Assembly: GCA_929200335.1 (NCBI GenBank)
Contig: CAKMZG010000050.1
Span: forward strand, 1-14,680
Reading direction: 5' to 3'
DNA: 14,680 nt
Source of the DNA: an uncultured Alphaproteobacteria bacterium
GTDB taxonomy: Bacteria; Pseudomonadota; Alphaproteobacteria; Rhizobiales; Rhizobiaceae
Positions 1-6,812 of the stretch are shown here, piece after piece. Position 1 is the first letter of the stretch; each line of letters starts with the position of its first letter. A program made the position numbers and the translations under genes. A model generated the notes under the pieces. That model was not told the DNA's origin. It did no database searches and saw only the letters and a list, made by a program, of their open reading frames with translations.

Positions 1-1371
1 GATGACATTGCCAAAGAATCCCCAGATGAAGCTTATTTAGATTTATGGCTGGTGGATATTGGCGCGCCCTCAGTGGCAAAGGCAATTTTGAGCGATTATT
101 CCTATAAGGAACTGAGACAATTTCAAGAGATTTCAGCTCATGATGAACCTATTCTAGTTATTGAGAATGGCCGCCATGGTTTAATAAGTGAGAATTTTGT
201 ACGAAACACATCGCCAGAGCTTGTGTCAGCAAAACAAGATGGCTTGCCCATTGCATTACGAGATTCTGATTTAGACGTGGAATTAAAAGATAATATCCCC
301 AATGAATTTGCAATGATCTTGCGCACAGATCGTCGTATCGGATTTAATCCGACGCGAGACTGGGATTTATTAATCACCGCACTTCGCAAACACGGTTCAT
401 TCCAAGCGCAAACAGGATCCGTTGAATTTAAATTAACATCAAAGGCAGATGAACGCTTTTATATTGTAGATAAACCGCCTGTACGCTTAGCTCCATGGCA
501 AGAGGCTATATTACAGCGCAAATGGGACTTGATAATATTAGGCATAGCTGCGCTAACACTATTTAGTGTTTTATTGATAAAGCAATCTTGGTTTGCTGCT
601 CTAAAATCTTATACTCTGTTACGTTTAACTCTTCTGGCTGGCACCATTGGCTTTATTGGTTGGTATGGACAAGGTCAACTTTCTATGGCGACAGCGCTTG
701 GCTTTATTCGTAGTATCTATGAAGGGCAAAGTCTGTCCTTCCTGCTCTATGACCCATTTTCATTACTCATATGGGGTATTGTTATAGTATCGTTCTTCAT
801 ATGGGGTAGGGGATTATTTTGTGGTTGGCTCTGTCCATTTGGTGCCATGCAGGAATTTGCCAATCATCTTGGCCGCCTTTTGGGGCTTAAGCAGATTGAT
901 TTACCTGAGAAATGGGATAGTATTTTATCAAAGCTGAAATATGTCATACTAGCTGTTATGATTGGCTGCATATTCTTCGCACCCGCTATGAATGATAAAC
1001 TTATTGAGATTGAACCCTTTAAAACTGCTGTGACAACTTTCTTTATTCGTGAGTGGTATTATGTGGCTTATGCAATTGGGTTATTATTATTGTCTATGGT
1101 TCTGTTTAAAGGCTTTTGCCGTTACTTGTGCCCCCTTGGCGCCTTCATGGCTATTGGCGGTTTGTTTCGTCAAAAAGATTGGATTAAGCGCCGAGTAGAA
1201 TGCGGTAGCCCATGCCAATTATGCAAAGTCAAATGTAATTATGGTGCTATTAAACCTACGGGCAAAATTAAATATAGCGAATGTTTTCAATGTTTGGATT
1301 GCGTGACAATTTATAACGATGACGAAACCTGTGTTCCCTTAGTGTTAGCTGCGAAGGGAAAAAAACTATGA
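1..1371 (+). CDS. NosR-like membrane FMN/4Fe-4S electron-transfer protein (5' end outside window)
   Basis: The reading frame is open from base 1, so the gene starts upstream; the GTG at 52 is only an internal codon. What remains is the end of a periplasmic domain, then about five or six membrane segments (from about nt 525 to 1140). Two cysteine motifs of NosR/NirI/RdxA type follow one another, CGWLCP (nt 820-837) and CRYLCP (nt 1117-1134). The C-terminus carries two iron-sulfur cysteine sets: Cys codons at 1201, 1213, 1222, 1234 and at 1282, 1291, 1300, 1330. The last set has nine residues before its final Cys, as I recall for NosR. NosR proteins carry covalent FMN and pass electrons from the quinone pool across the membrane to periplasmic N2O reductase. 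The FMN attachment site would lie in the missing part. It overlaps the next gene (an ApbE FMN transferase) by 4 nt, the classic NosR-NosX pairing. No nosZ is visible, so the electron acceptor is unknown. Confidence 0.85.
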   Translation, partial: DDIAKESPDEAYLDLWLVDIGAPSVAKAILSDYSYKELRQFQEISAHDEPILVIENGRHGLISENFVRNTSPELVSAKQDGLPIALRDSDLDVELKDNIPNEFAMILRTDRRIGFNPTRDWDLLITALRKHGSFQAQTGSVEFKLTSKADERFYIVDKPPVRLAPWQEAILQRKWDLIILGIAALTLFSVLLIKQSWFAALKSYTLLRLTLLAGTIGFIGWYGQGQLSMATALGFIRSIYEGQSLSFLLYDPFSLLIWGIVIVSFFIWGRGLFCGWLCPFGAMQEFANHLGRLLGLKQIDLPEKWDSILSKLKYVILAVMIGCIFFAPAMNDKLIEIEPFKTAVTTFFIREWYYVAYAIGLLLLSMVLFKGFCRYLCPLGAFMAIGGLFRQKDWIKRRVECGSPCQLCKVKCNYGAIKPTGKIKYSECFQCLDCVTIYNDDETCVPLVLAAKGKKL

Positions 1372-2255
1372 GCTTAAACAGAAGGCGTTTTCTGACCATA
1401 TCAGCGGGCTTAGGGCTGGGCGCTATTGCAAGTACCCATTATATTATGGCCAGGCCAGCTGTGGAGTGGCAAGGCAAATTGATGGGAGCAGAAACTAGCA
1501 TTACCATTCATGGGAATAATGAGATGGCCAATGCTGCGTTAAAGGCTGCACTTGAAGAAGTTGCCCGGCTAGAGAAAAGTTTTTCCATCTATAACAGCAA
1601 TTCAGAATTATCCCGCTTAAATGCCCTCGGGGGCAATAAGGTCAGTGATATATTTATGCAGCTGATTCAACAAATAGATGATATTCACCAGTTAAGTAAG
1701 GGGTTATTTGATCCCACGGTGCAACCTTTATTTGCGGGTGAAAGCCAATACAATATTGGATGGCAATACGTAATGCAGCAGGGCAATAGTATTGCCTTTG
1801 CAAAGCCCAATATGGCAATGACTTTCAATGGCATTGCACAAGGATTTATCACTGATAGGGTGAGTGATATTTTAAAGGTTCATGGACTTGATAATGTGCT
1901 GGTTAATATGGGCGAATATAGTGCTGGAGATAGAGCTTTTAAAATAGGCATTGCCAACAAAAGTGAACGGATCATTAAAGAAGTAGATTTAAAGAATAAT
2001 GCTATTGCCACCTCATCGCCAGAGGGATTGATGATTAATAATAAGCAAAGTCATATTATCTCGCCAAATCTAAAAAGCGAACCAAAACAATGGCGCACTC
2101 TTTCGGTTGTTGCTAAAAATGCAACACTGGCTGATGGATTTTCAACGGCTCTAAGTCTTACAAATAATACCAAGTTGGCAGAGCAGCTTCTAGCTACAGG
2201 ACATCTAGAGCGCGTAATATTTGAAGATTATAGGGGTAGAGTTATTACCATCTAG
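1368..2255 (+). CDS. ApbE/NosX-family FAD:protein FMN transferase, Tat-exported
   Basis: A 295-residue protein beginning with a twin-arginine signal (NRRRFLTIS, residues 4-12) and a hydrophobic stretch, so it is probably exported folded. ApbE-family landmarks follow in order: the early G-x-x-M-G-A-E-T region (about 36-43), GLFDPTVQPL (about 112-121), NGIAQGF (the family's GGIAKGY position), VNMGE, IATSS, SHIISP (the HHI-x-P position) and LADGFSTAL near the C-terminus. ApbE enzymes take FMN from FAD and attach it to a Ser/Thr of a target protein using Mg2+. NosX members flavinylate NosR, and here the gene begins inside the stop codon of a NosR-like gene (ATGA overlap at 1368-1371), so that protein is the obvious substrate. 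The usual GGD-type motif is reduced to NMGE, as seen in divergent members. The stop codon lies within an intergenic hairpin element. Confidence 0.88.
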   Translation: MSLNRRRFLTISAGLGLGAIASTHYIMARPAVEWQGKLMGAETSITIHGNNEMANAALKAALEEVARLEKSFSIYNSNSELSRLNALGGNKVSDIFMQLIQQIDDIHQLSKGLFDPTVQPLFAGESQYNIGWQYVMQQGNSIAFAKPNMAMTFNGIAQGFITDRVSDILKVHGLDNVLVNMGEYSAGDRAFKIGIANKSERIIKEVDLKNNAIATSSPEGLMINNKQSHIISPNLKSEPKQWRTLSVVAKNATLADGFSTALSLTNNTKLAEQLLATGHLERVIFEDYRGRVITI

Positions 2256-2344
2256 AGCGAGCCACATAACAATAGATTCATAAGCGCGCTCTATGTATTT
2301 GCTTTCGCATATCATCATTCCCAAAACCGACACCCACTTTTGGG
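2253..2344. repeat. Two-hairpin intergenic element resembling rhizobial dispersed palindromes
   Basis: Two inverted repeats fill the gap between the converging ApbE-like and MoxJ-like genes. The first has arms TAGAGCG (2253-2259) and CGCTCTA (2287-2293). The second has arms CCCAAAA (2320-2326) and TTTTGGG (2338-2344) around an 11-nt loop, CCGACACCCAC. Similar pairs (a TAGAGCG stem followed by a CCGAAAA...TTTTCGG stem) are, from memory, very common between genes in Rhizobiales. The element may also act as a terminator between the two converging transcripts. Its wider distribution in this genome cannot be judged from one copy. Confidence 0.5.
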
Positions 2345-2359
2345 TAACATCAATAATGG

Positions 2360-3289
2360 TCACCATTTAGGCGGCGTATAGGTTAAACCATGATTTGTAA
2401 AAATTTGCTTCATACGGCCATCCTCGACGGCGGCGCGAATGGCATCATCTACTGCATAGCTTAAAGGGCGCCAGCTATAACGCACTGCAACACCTAATGT
2501 CCATTTGCCCAAGGCAAGACCCGGCATAGGCGGGGTGTGAACAGCCAATCCATCAGTTAGACCAAATTCCAATTGAGCAAGAGGCCCCATGACGGCCATA
2601 ACTTCGCCTTTTGCAAGGCCTTCCATAGCTTCAATTGTAGAACCATAGCGTGTCATTTTTGGAATAACTCTACCATTGGCAATGCCCGAAAGGTAAAAAT
2701 CCGCGAGGGAATCGTTTTCTACACCAACCGTATCATATTGAAAAAAAGCAGGTAATGGTGGTTCATCATCTTCATATTCACTTTTACGATAGGCAATAGC
2801 CAATTGCTCATTATAATATTGACCATTTAGAACCACTTGTTCGTTGCGACAACCCAATTCATGATTATAAGGCACATGCAGCATCACGTTGGAAATAGAA
2901 CCGCCAATTAAGCGACCTTTCCAAATGTTAAAACGTAAATCTGCATCTACATTTTCACCAGCTGCAGTGACATAAAATTTAGCCGCAACGCCCAAGTCTT
3001 TAGCTATTAATTGGCCTAAATCAATATCAATACCTTGAAGTTTACCATCTTTTTTAAAAGAATAGGGGGCAAAATTTTCATAGACAGCAAACTGTATCCA
3101 GCCACGTTCGATAATTTCGTCAAGACTTTTGCCAACAATTTGGCGGGAAGTATTTTGAGGTTTTTTATTCACCCCAAGACCTGATTTTATATTTTCGCAA
3201 TTACGCGCTAAGGCAAAGGTAGACGCAAAACCAGAAAAGCTGGTGCCCATGATGAGCACCAGCAAAATTTTTAAAACTATATTGATCAT
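2360..3289 (-). CDS. MoxJ/XoxJ-like quinoprotein-dehydrogenase-associated periplasmic binding protein
   Basis: A 309-residue exported protein of the solute-binding fold (SBP family 3), of the type annotated as quinoprotein dehydrogenase-associated binding protein (MoxJ/XoxJ-like). The chosen start, MINIVLKILLVLIMG, gives a good signal peptide. It lies one base after the cytochrome stop codon, so translation is probably coupled; no strong ribosome-binding site is visible. An upstream in-frame Met inside the cytochrome gene (3325) would spoil the signal peptide and was not used. Recognisable features are the fold's opening (IQFAVYENFAPYSF, then GIDIDLGQLIAKDLG) and a VMLHVPYN stretch typical of this subfamily. 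XoxJ/MxaJ proteins are thought to help activate the PQQ dehydrogenase or its cytochrome rather than import a nutrient. The location directly behind pedF fits that role. The exact partner here is inference. Confidence 0.85.
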   Translation of the reverse strand: MINIVLKILLVLIMGTSFSGFASTFALARNCENIKSGLGVNKKPQNTSRQIVGKSLDEIIERGWIQFAVYENFAPYSFKKDGKLQGIDIDLGQLIAKDLGVAAKFYVTAAGENVDADLRFNIWKGRLIGGSISNVMLHVPYNHELGCRNEQVVLNGQYYNEQLAIAYRKSEYEDDEPPLPAFFQYDTVGVENDSLADFYLSGIANGRVIPKMTRYGSTIEAMEGLAKGEVMAVMGPLAQLEFGLTDGLAVHTPPMPGLALGKWTLGVAVRYSWRPLSYAVDDAIRAAVEDGRMKQIFTNHGLTYTPPKW

Positions 3290-3290
3290 A

Positions 3291-3998
3291 TTATTGAGCA
3301 ACAGATAATCCAATATGTAAAGCATTTACCGCTTTATGAACGCTACCTTCTGATCCGTCTAAGAAATTAGCAGCACGAGATGCTGGAGAATCAGCCAATG
3401 GCGCACCAGAAGCAGTTTCTATTTTAGCGCTAATTTCATTTAACTCAACAATAATGCCTTTAATTTCTGGAGCAGAATCTTTACCTTCCATACCTTCAAG
3501 CTTATGTAGAATTTCTTTCAACTTAGACGCTGCCTCAGCAAGCGCATCCTCATCTGGGCGGGTTTCAAGATAAGTTCGGATAGCCCAAGCAGCTTCTTGA
3601 CCTAAAAGCTCACCAAATGCTGGCATTTTTGTAATGCCATTTTGAGTTACGCCAACCGTGAAGCGTTCAATATACCATTCATCGCCCGATTCATCAGCTT
3701 CTAATAAACGCAAATCAGGTGCTAGGCCACCAGATACAGCTTCTAAACCGTGGCAACGTGCACAGTTTTGGTTATAACCAGAAGCTCCAATTTCAACAGC
3801 TTTTGCCCAATACTCTCCCTTTGGGTCACGCCATGGGTTTTCTGTTAACCATTCATCGCCCTCAATTTTTGGCAAACCCTCAGTGTTAACAGCTTGTGGT
3901 GCAACATCGCCATGAGCCGATACCTCAGATGGCTGTGTAAAAACAAGTGCAGCAGCTCCTAAAGTTAGAGCGCATAAAGTGTATTTAATTATATTCAT
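3291..3998 (-). CDS. pedF: PedF-type periplasmic cytochrome c-550 with long C-terminal extension
   Basis: A 235-residue exported monohaem cytochrome. The start at 3998 is set by GAGGAATT just upstream and by a signal peptide ending near SAHG (about residue 30); the ORF could extend to 4130 but that adds a non-signal leader crossing the promoter region. The haem motif is CARCH (C79, C82, H83) and the likely second haem ligand is Met125 in ITKMPAFGE. The segment from APQAVNTEGLP to YLETRPDEDA matches the PedF/ExaB family, which accepts electrons from PQQ alcohol dehydrogenases. After about residue 145 there are some 85 further residues, mostly predicted helix and rich in Lys/Glu and Ala, not normally part of this cytochrome as I know it. 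The gene heads a two-gene operon divergent from the lut-type operon, and its likely electron donor is the dehydrogenase at 9621. Confidence 0.88.
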   Translation of the reverse strand: MNIIKYTLCALTLGAAALVFTQPSEVSAHGDVAPQAVNTEGLPKIEGDEWLTENPWRDPKGEYWAKAVEIGASGYNQNCARCHGLEAVSGGLAPDLRLLEADESGDEWYIERFTVGVTQNGITKMPAFGELLGQEAAWAIRTYLETRPDEDALAEAASKLKEILHKLEGMEGKDSAPEIKGIIVELNEISAKIETASGAPLADSPASRAANFLDGSEGSVHKAVNALHIGLSVAQ

Positions 3999-4054
3999 AG
4001 AATTCCTCGTATGTTTTTGTAGCGAAATTACTGAATAGCGTCCTAGCCAACAAC

Positions 4055-4084
4055 TGTACTTAAGGACAAGTGTATTGTAGTTGA
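4055..4084. promoter_or_regulatory. Imperfect double palindrome between pedF and lut operons, matching the exaF upstream site
   Basis: The half-sites are TGTAC (4055), GGACA (4064), TGTAT (4071) and GTTGA (4080). They have the same order and spacing as the perfect copy before the alcohol dehydrogenase gene, TGTAC-N4-GTACA-N2-TGTAC-N4-GTACA. Sixteen of the 20 half-site bases agree with that pattern. The site lies between the divergent pedF and lut-type operons and abuts the proposed lut -35 box, so a regulator bound here could act on both. The binding protein is unknown; no regulator gene is in the window. Confidence 0.6.
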
Positions 4085-4108
4085 TTGATTTGAGCAGCCT
4101 TGTATGAT
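4081..4108 (+). promoter_or_regulatory. Candidate sigma70 promoter of the lut-type operon
   Basis: TTGATT (4081-4086), a 16-base spacer and TATGAT (4103-4108) sit about 40 bases before the first start codon of the operon, whose ribosome-binding site is TAGGGAG. The -35 overlaps the last half-site of the double palindrome. This is a consensus match by eye, not a mapped start. Confidence 0.35.
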
Positions 4109-4149
4109 CATTTTGAGGCAAATAAAACAATTCATTTTAGGGAGTAACT

Positions 4150-5334
4150 ATGCAATTTAAAAAACTATTTTCATTTATTACTGTTGCATTTTTATTCACA
4201 TTGCTAGGCAAAACTATAGTTTTTGCTGAAATAAATATTACTGTGGGTTATCTAGAAAGAATGATCCCACCGCCACCAATTTTATCGAATCTTGAAGAAA
4301 TTCCTGAAAATTTGGGTATTGCAGGTGTTGAATTGGGTTTAAAAGACAATAATACAACTGGCAAATTCCTCAAACATGATTATTCGGTTGAGAGTCGTAT
4401 TATAGATGAAAAAGATGATTTTATTGCTGCTGCCAAAGCGCTTTTAGAGGTATCAAATTTTTTGATTATAAAAGCACCCATTAAGGATCAATTGGCTTTG
4501 GCTGATTTGCCTGAAGCCGAAGGCGCTTTGATATTTAATGCCTCAGAAAAAGATATTGTACTCCGTGATTATGAGTGCCGAGGAAATCTATTACATACCA
4601 TACCATCTTATGCTATGTTAGCCGATGCATTGGCACAATTTGCCGTGAAAAAGCGTTGGAAAAATTGGGTGCTGATTGATGGTGAATTTAAAAAAGACAA
4701 GGCTTATGCAACAGCTCTTGAACAATCAGCTAAGAAATTCAGAATAGACATCAAAGCGCGCAAAACTTGGATGTTTAATGCCGATATGCGCAGAAATGCA
4801 GCGCAAGAAGTTCCTTTGTTTACACAAGATTTTCCAGACCATGATTTAATTGTGGTGGCAGATGAAAACCATGATTTTGGCCGTTATGTTATTTATAATA
4901 CCTGGCTCCCACGCCCAATAGCTGGTAGTGAGGGCATATCACCTGTAACATGGAGTGCAGCAGTTGAGCAATTTGGCGCAGTGCAGTTGCAAAATAGGTT
5001 TAAAAAAATGCATAGCCGTACCATGGGTTCTATAGATTATGCAGCATGGGCAGCCATTCGAACCATTGGTGAGGCAGTTACACGCACTAACAGCAATGAT
5101 TTTAGTAAAATAAGATCTTATATCCTATCGGATGATTTTGAATTGGCTGGCTTTAAGGGGCGCAAACTATCTTATCGCAAATGGAACGGCCAATTACGCC
5201 AACCAATCCCATTAACCCATCCACGTGCGGTTGTTGCAACAGCCCCATTGGAAGGGTTTTTGCATAAACGTAATGAAATGGACAGTTTAGGACTGGATAA
5301 ACCACAAACAAAATGCGAGGCATTTAACCAATGA
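4150..5334 (+). CDS. lutA: Periplasmic binding protein of the PQQ/lanthanide-associated ABC transporter (LutA/PedA-like)
   Basis: A 394-residue protein with a signal peptide ending near VFAE (about residue 27) and a periplasmic-binding type I fold, like branched-chain amino acid receptors. It matches the family annotated as 'ABC transporter, substrate binding protein, PQQ-dependent alcohol dehydrogenase system'. Landmarks are the early GYLER, a central TIPSYAMLADALAQF helix preceding KRWKNWVLIDG, and the conserved C-terminal region around SYRKWNGQLRQPI and HPRAVVATAP. A GGGAG ribosome-binding site lies close before the ATG. It is the first gene of the operon and overlaps the beta-propeller gene by 4 nt. 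In Methylorubrum the homologous lut genes, and in Pseudomonas putida pedA1A2BC, are needed for lanthanide-dependent growth. Lanthanide transport here is inferred from that; direct metal binding by this protein is not shown by the sequence. Confidence 0.85.
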   Translation: MQFKKLFSFITVAFLFTLLGKTIVFAEINITVGYLERMIPPPPILSNLEEIPENLGIAGVELGLKDNNTTGKFLKHDYSVESRIIDEKDDFIAAAKALLEVSNFLIIKAPIKDQLALADLPEAEGALIFNASEKDIVLRDYECRGNLLHTIPSYAMLADALAQFAVKKRWKNWVLIDGEFKKDKAYATALEQSAKKFRIDIKARKTWMFNADMRRNAAQEVPLFTQDFPDHDLIVVADENHDFGRYVIYNTWLPRPIAGSEGISPVTWSAAVEQFGAVQLQNRFKKMHSRTMGSIDYAAWAAIRTIGEAVTRTNSNDFSKIRSYILSDDFELAGFKGRKLSYRKWNGQLRQPIPLTHPRAVVATAPLEGFLHKRNEMDSLGLDKPQTKCEAFNQ

Positions 5335-6311
5335 GAAGAAATTTAAGAGCCCTTATTAGCGCATTGCTTTTAACCACAGCACTCACCACTGCATCCTATG
5401 CAGGGGAGATCTGGGTTTCTAACGAAAAAGACAATACCATTAGCGTGATTGATGATACTTCATTTAAAGTCACCCGTACGCTTGAAGTGGGCGAGCGGCC
5501 TCGTGGCATCACTTTTTCTAATGATCACTCTGTTGTTTATCTTTGTGCATCAGACAGTGACACTGTACAGGTGATTGATCCTGATACAGGCAAAATTTTA
5601 TATGACTTGCCATCGGGTGAAGATCCTGAACAATTTATCCTACATCCAGATAACAAGCACCTTTATATTGCCAATGAAGATGATGCCATTACGACTGTTG
5701 TAGATGTGGAAAGTCGCAAAGTGATTGCACAAATTGATGTGGGTATTGAGCCTGAAGGCATGGCAGCATCGCCCGATGGTAAATATGTTATTACCACATC
5801 TGAAACCACCAATATGGCGCATTGGATCGATACAAAAACTCAAGAGATTATTGCCAATACTCTTGTGGATCAACGCCCACGCCATGCTGAATTTACCCAA
5901 GATGGTAGCGAACTATGGGTGAGCGCGGAAATTGGTGGGACTATTTCTGTTTTTAACGTGGAAGATCAAACTGAGAAGGCTAAAATTAATTTTGAAATTA
6001 AAGGCATACATCCTGATCGCATTCAACCTGTTGGCTTTGAAATGACCAAAGATGGTAAGTATGTTTTTGTGGCGCTTGGGCCTGCAAATCATATTGCAGT
6101 GGTTAATCGTGCGACCTATGAGGTAGAAAAATATCTACTCGTTGGACGTAGGGTTTGGCACATGGCTTTTAATGGTGATGAGAGCTTGCTCTTTACGACC
6201 AATGGTATTTCAGGTGATGTCACTGTGATTGATGTTGCAAAACTTGAACCTATCAAAACCATTAAAGTGGGAAGATTTCCTTGGGGTGCCGCGTGGAGGC
6301 CTACTAATTAA
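5331..6311 (+). CDS. lutB: Exported YVTN-type beta-propeller of the PQQ/lanthanide ABC system
   Basis: A 326-residue protein with a signal peptide (RRNLRALISALLLTTALTTASYAG, cleavage near residue 24) followed by about seven repeats of roughly 42 residues. Typical blade elements are EIWVSNEKDNTISVIDD, VVYLCASDSDTVQVID, HLYIANEDDAITTVVD and LLFTTNGISGDVTVID, each followed by a G-x-x-P-x-G/E turn (GERPRG, GEDPEQ, GIEPEG, GRFPWG). This is the propeller family linked to PQQ alcohol dehydrogenase ABC operons. It probably works in the periplasm as a partner of the binding protein or transporter. It is translationally coupled to the preceding gene by an ATGA overlap. It is not itself a quinoprotein: the PQQ-binding vicinal Cys pair and catalytic Asp are absent. 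The exact role is unknown. The symbol follows gene order in the Methylorubrum lut cluster and is tentative. Confidence 0.82.
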   Translation: MRRNLRALISALLLTTALTTASYAGEIWVSNEKDNTISVIDDTSFKVTRTLEVGERPRGITFSNDHSVVYLCASDSDTVQVIDPDTGKILYDLPSGEDPEQFILHPDNKHLYIANEDDAITTVVDVESRKVIAQIDVGIEPEGMAASPDGKYVITTSETTNMAHWIDTKTQEIIANTLVDQRPRHAEFTQDGSELWVSAEIGGTISVFNVEDQTEKAKINFEIKGIHPDRIQPVGFEMTKDGKYVFVALGPANHIAVVNRATYEVEKYLLVGRRVWHMAFNGDESLLFTTNGISGDVTVIDVAKLEPIKTIKVGRFPWGAAWRPTN

Positions 6312-6371
6312 TAATATGGTGCCGTAGGGCAATAAACCGGATAATGCAATTAAAATTAAATGAGGAACACA

Positions 6372-6812
6372 ATGAAATTAATTTGCATACTACTCGTATT
6401 TTTTATGACTTTTACATTACCAGCATTTGCAGATGACGACGATATGAAATTTGGTCAAGCAGGGTTATTGTCTAAGAAAAACCGTGCGGATATTCCTGAA
6501 TTGAAATTATCAGCGGGTGAGCCCTTGCTTGAAGGTGGTAAAATAGAATTAAAATCTGGCACCTATTATGAATTAGAGATTGAGGCTGATGGTTCACAAG
6601 AACTGGCTTTAATTGGCTCTGATTTTTTTCGCGCCATTTGGATTGATGAAATTGTAATTGAGGGCATTGAAATTCGCCCACTCGGCATTGATAGTTTAGA
6701 GTTTGACGAAGCGGGTAAAGCTGAGATAAGCTTTATCGCAATTAAACCTGGCACCTATAATTTGCAGGTTCCTGGTAGTGATTTACAAAAGGTGGAGATT
6801 ACCATCGAGTGA
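6372..6812 (+). CDS. Small acidic exported protein of the lut-type operon
   Basis: A 146-residue protein, not assigned with certainty to a named family. The ATG at 6372 is preferred over one at 6360 because GAGGAA lies at the right distance and the signal peptide then begins MKLICILLVFF, with cleavage near residue 20. The mature protein starts with four aspartates and is strongly acidic (27 Asp/Glu against 12 Lys/Arg by my count). It has no cysteine or histidine, so it is not a copper cupredoxin. It seems all-beta, with an ending (AEISFIAIKPGTYNLQVPG) like the last strands of cupredoxin or immunoglobulin-like folds. It sits between the propeller and the ATPase gene, where Methylorubrum lut clusters also carry small exported proteins (LutC/LutD). 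A periplasmic metal-binding or transporter-accessory role is inference. Its stop overlaps the GTG start of the ATPase gene. Confidence 0.8.
   Translation: MKLICILLVFFMTFTLPAFADDDDMKFGQAGLLSKKNRADIPELKLSAGEPLLEGGKIELKSGTYYELEIEADGSQELALIGSDFFRAIWIDEIVIEGIEIRPLGIDSLEFDEAGKAEISFIAIKPGTYNLQVPGSDLQKVEITIE

Noticed and set aside
3999..4130. Extension of the cytochrome reading frame to an ATG at 4130
   Set aside because: It would add 44 residues before a good signal peptide, lacks a ribosome-binding site and runs through the divergent promoter and the palindrome; GAGGAATT before 3998 fits the shorter protein.
5331..6311. Possible second PQQ enzyme in the beta-propeller gene
   Set aside because: It has YVTN-type blades but neither the vicinal Cys pair nor the catalytic Asp motif of quinoproteins.
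6372..6812. Copper cupredoxin for the small exported protein
   Set aside because: Only the strand pattern is similar; the mature protein has no Cys or His to bind copper.
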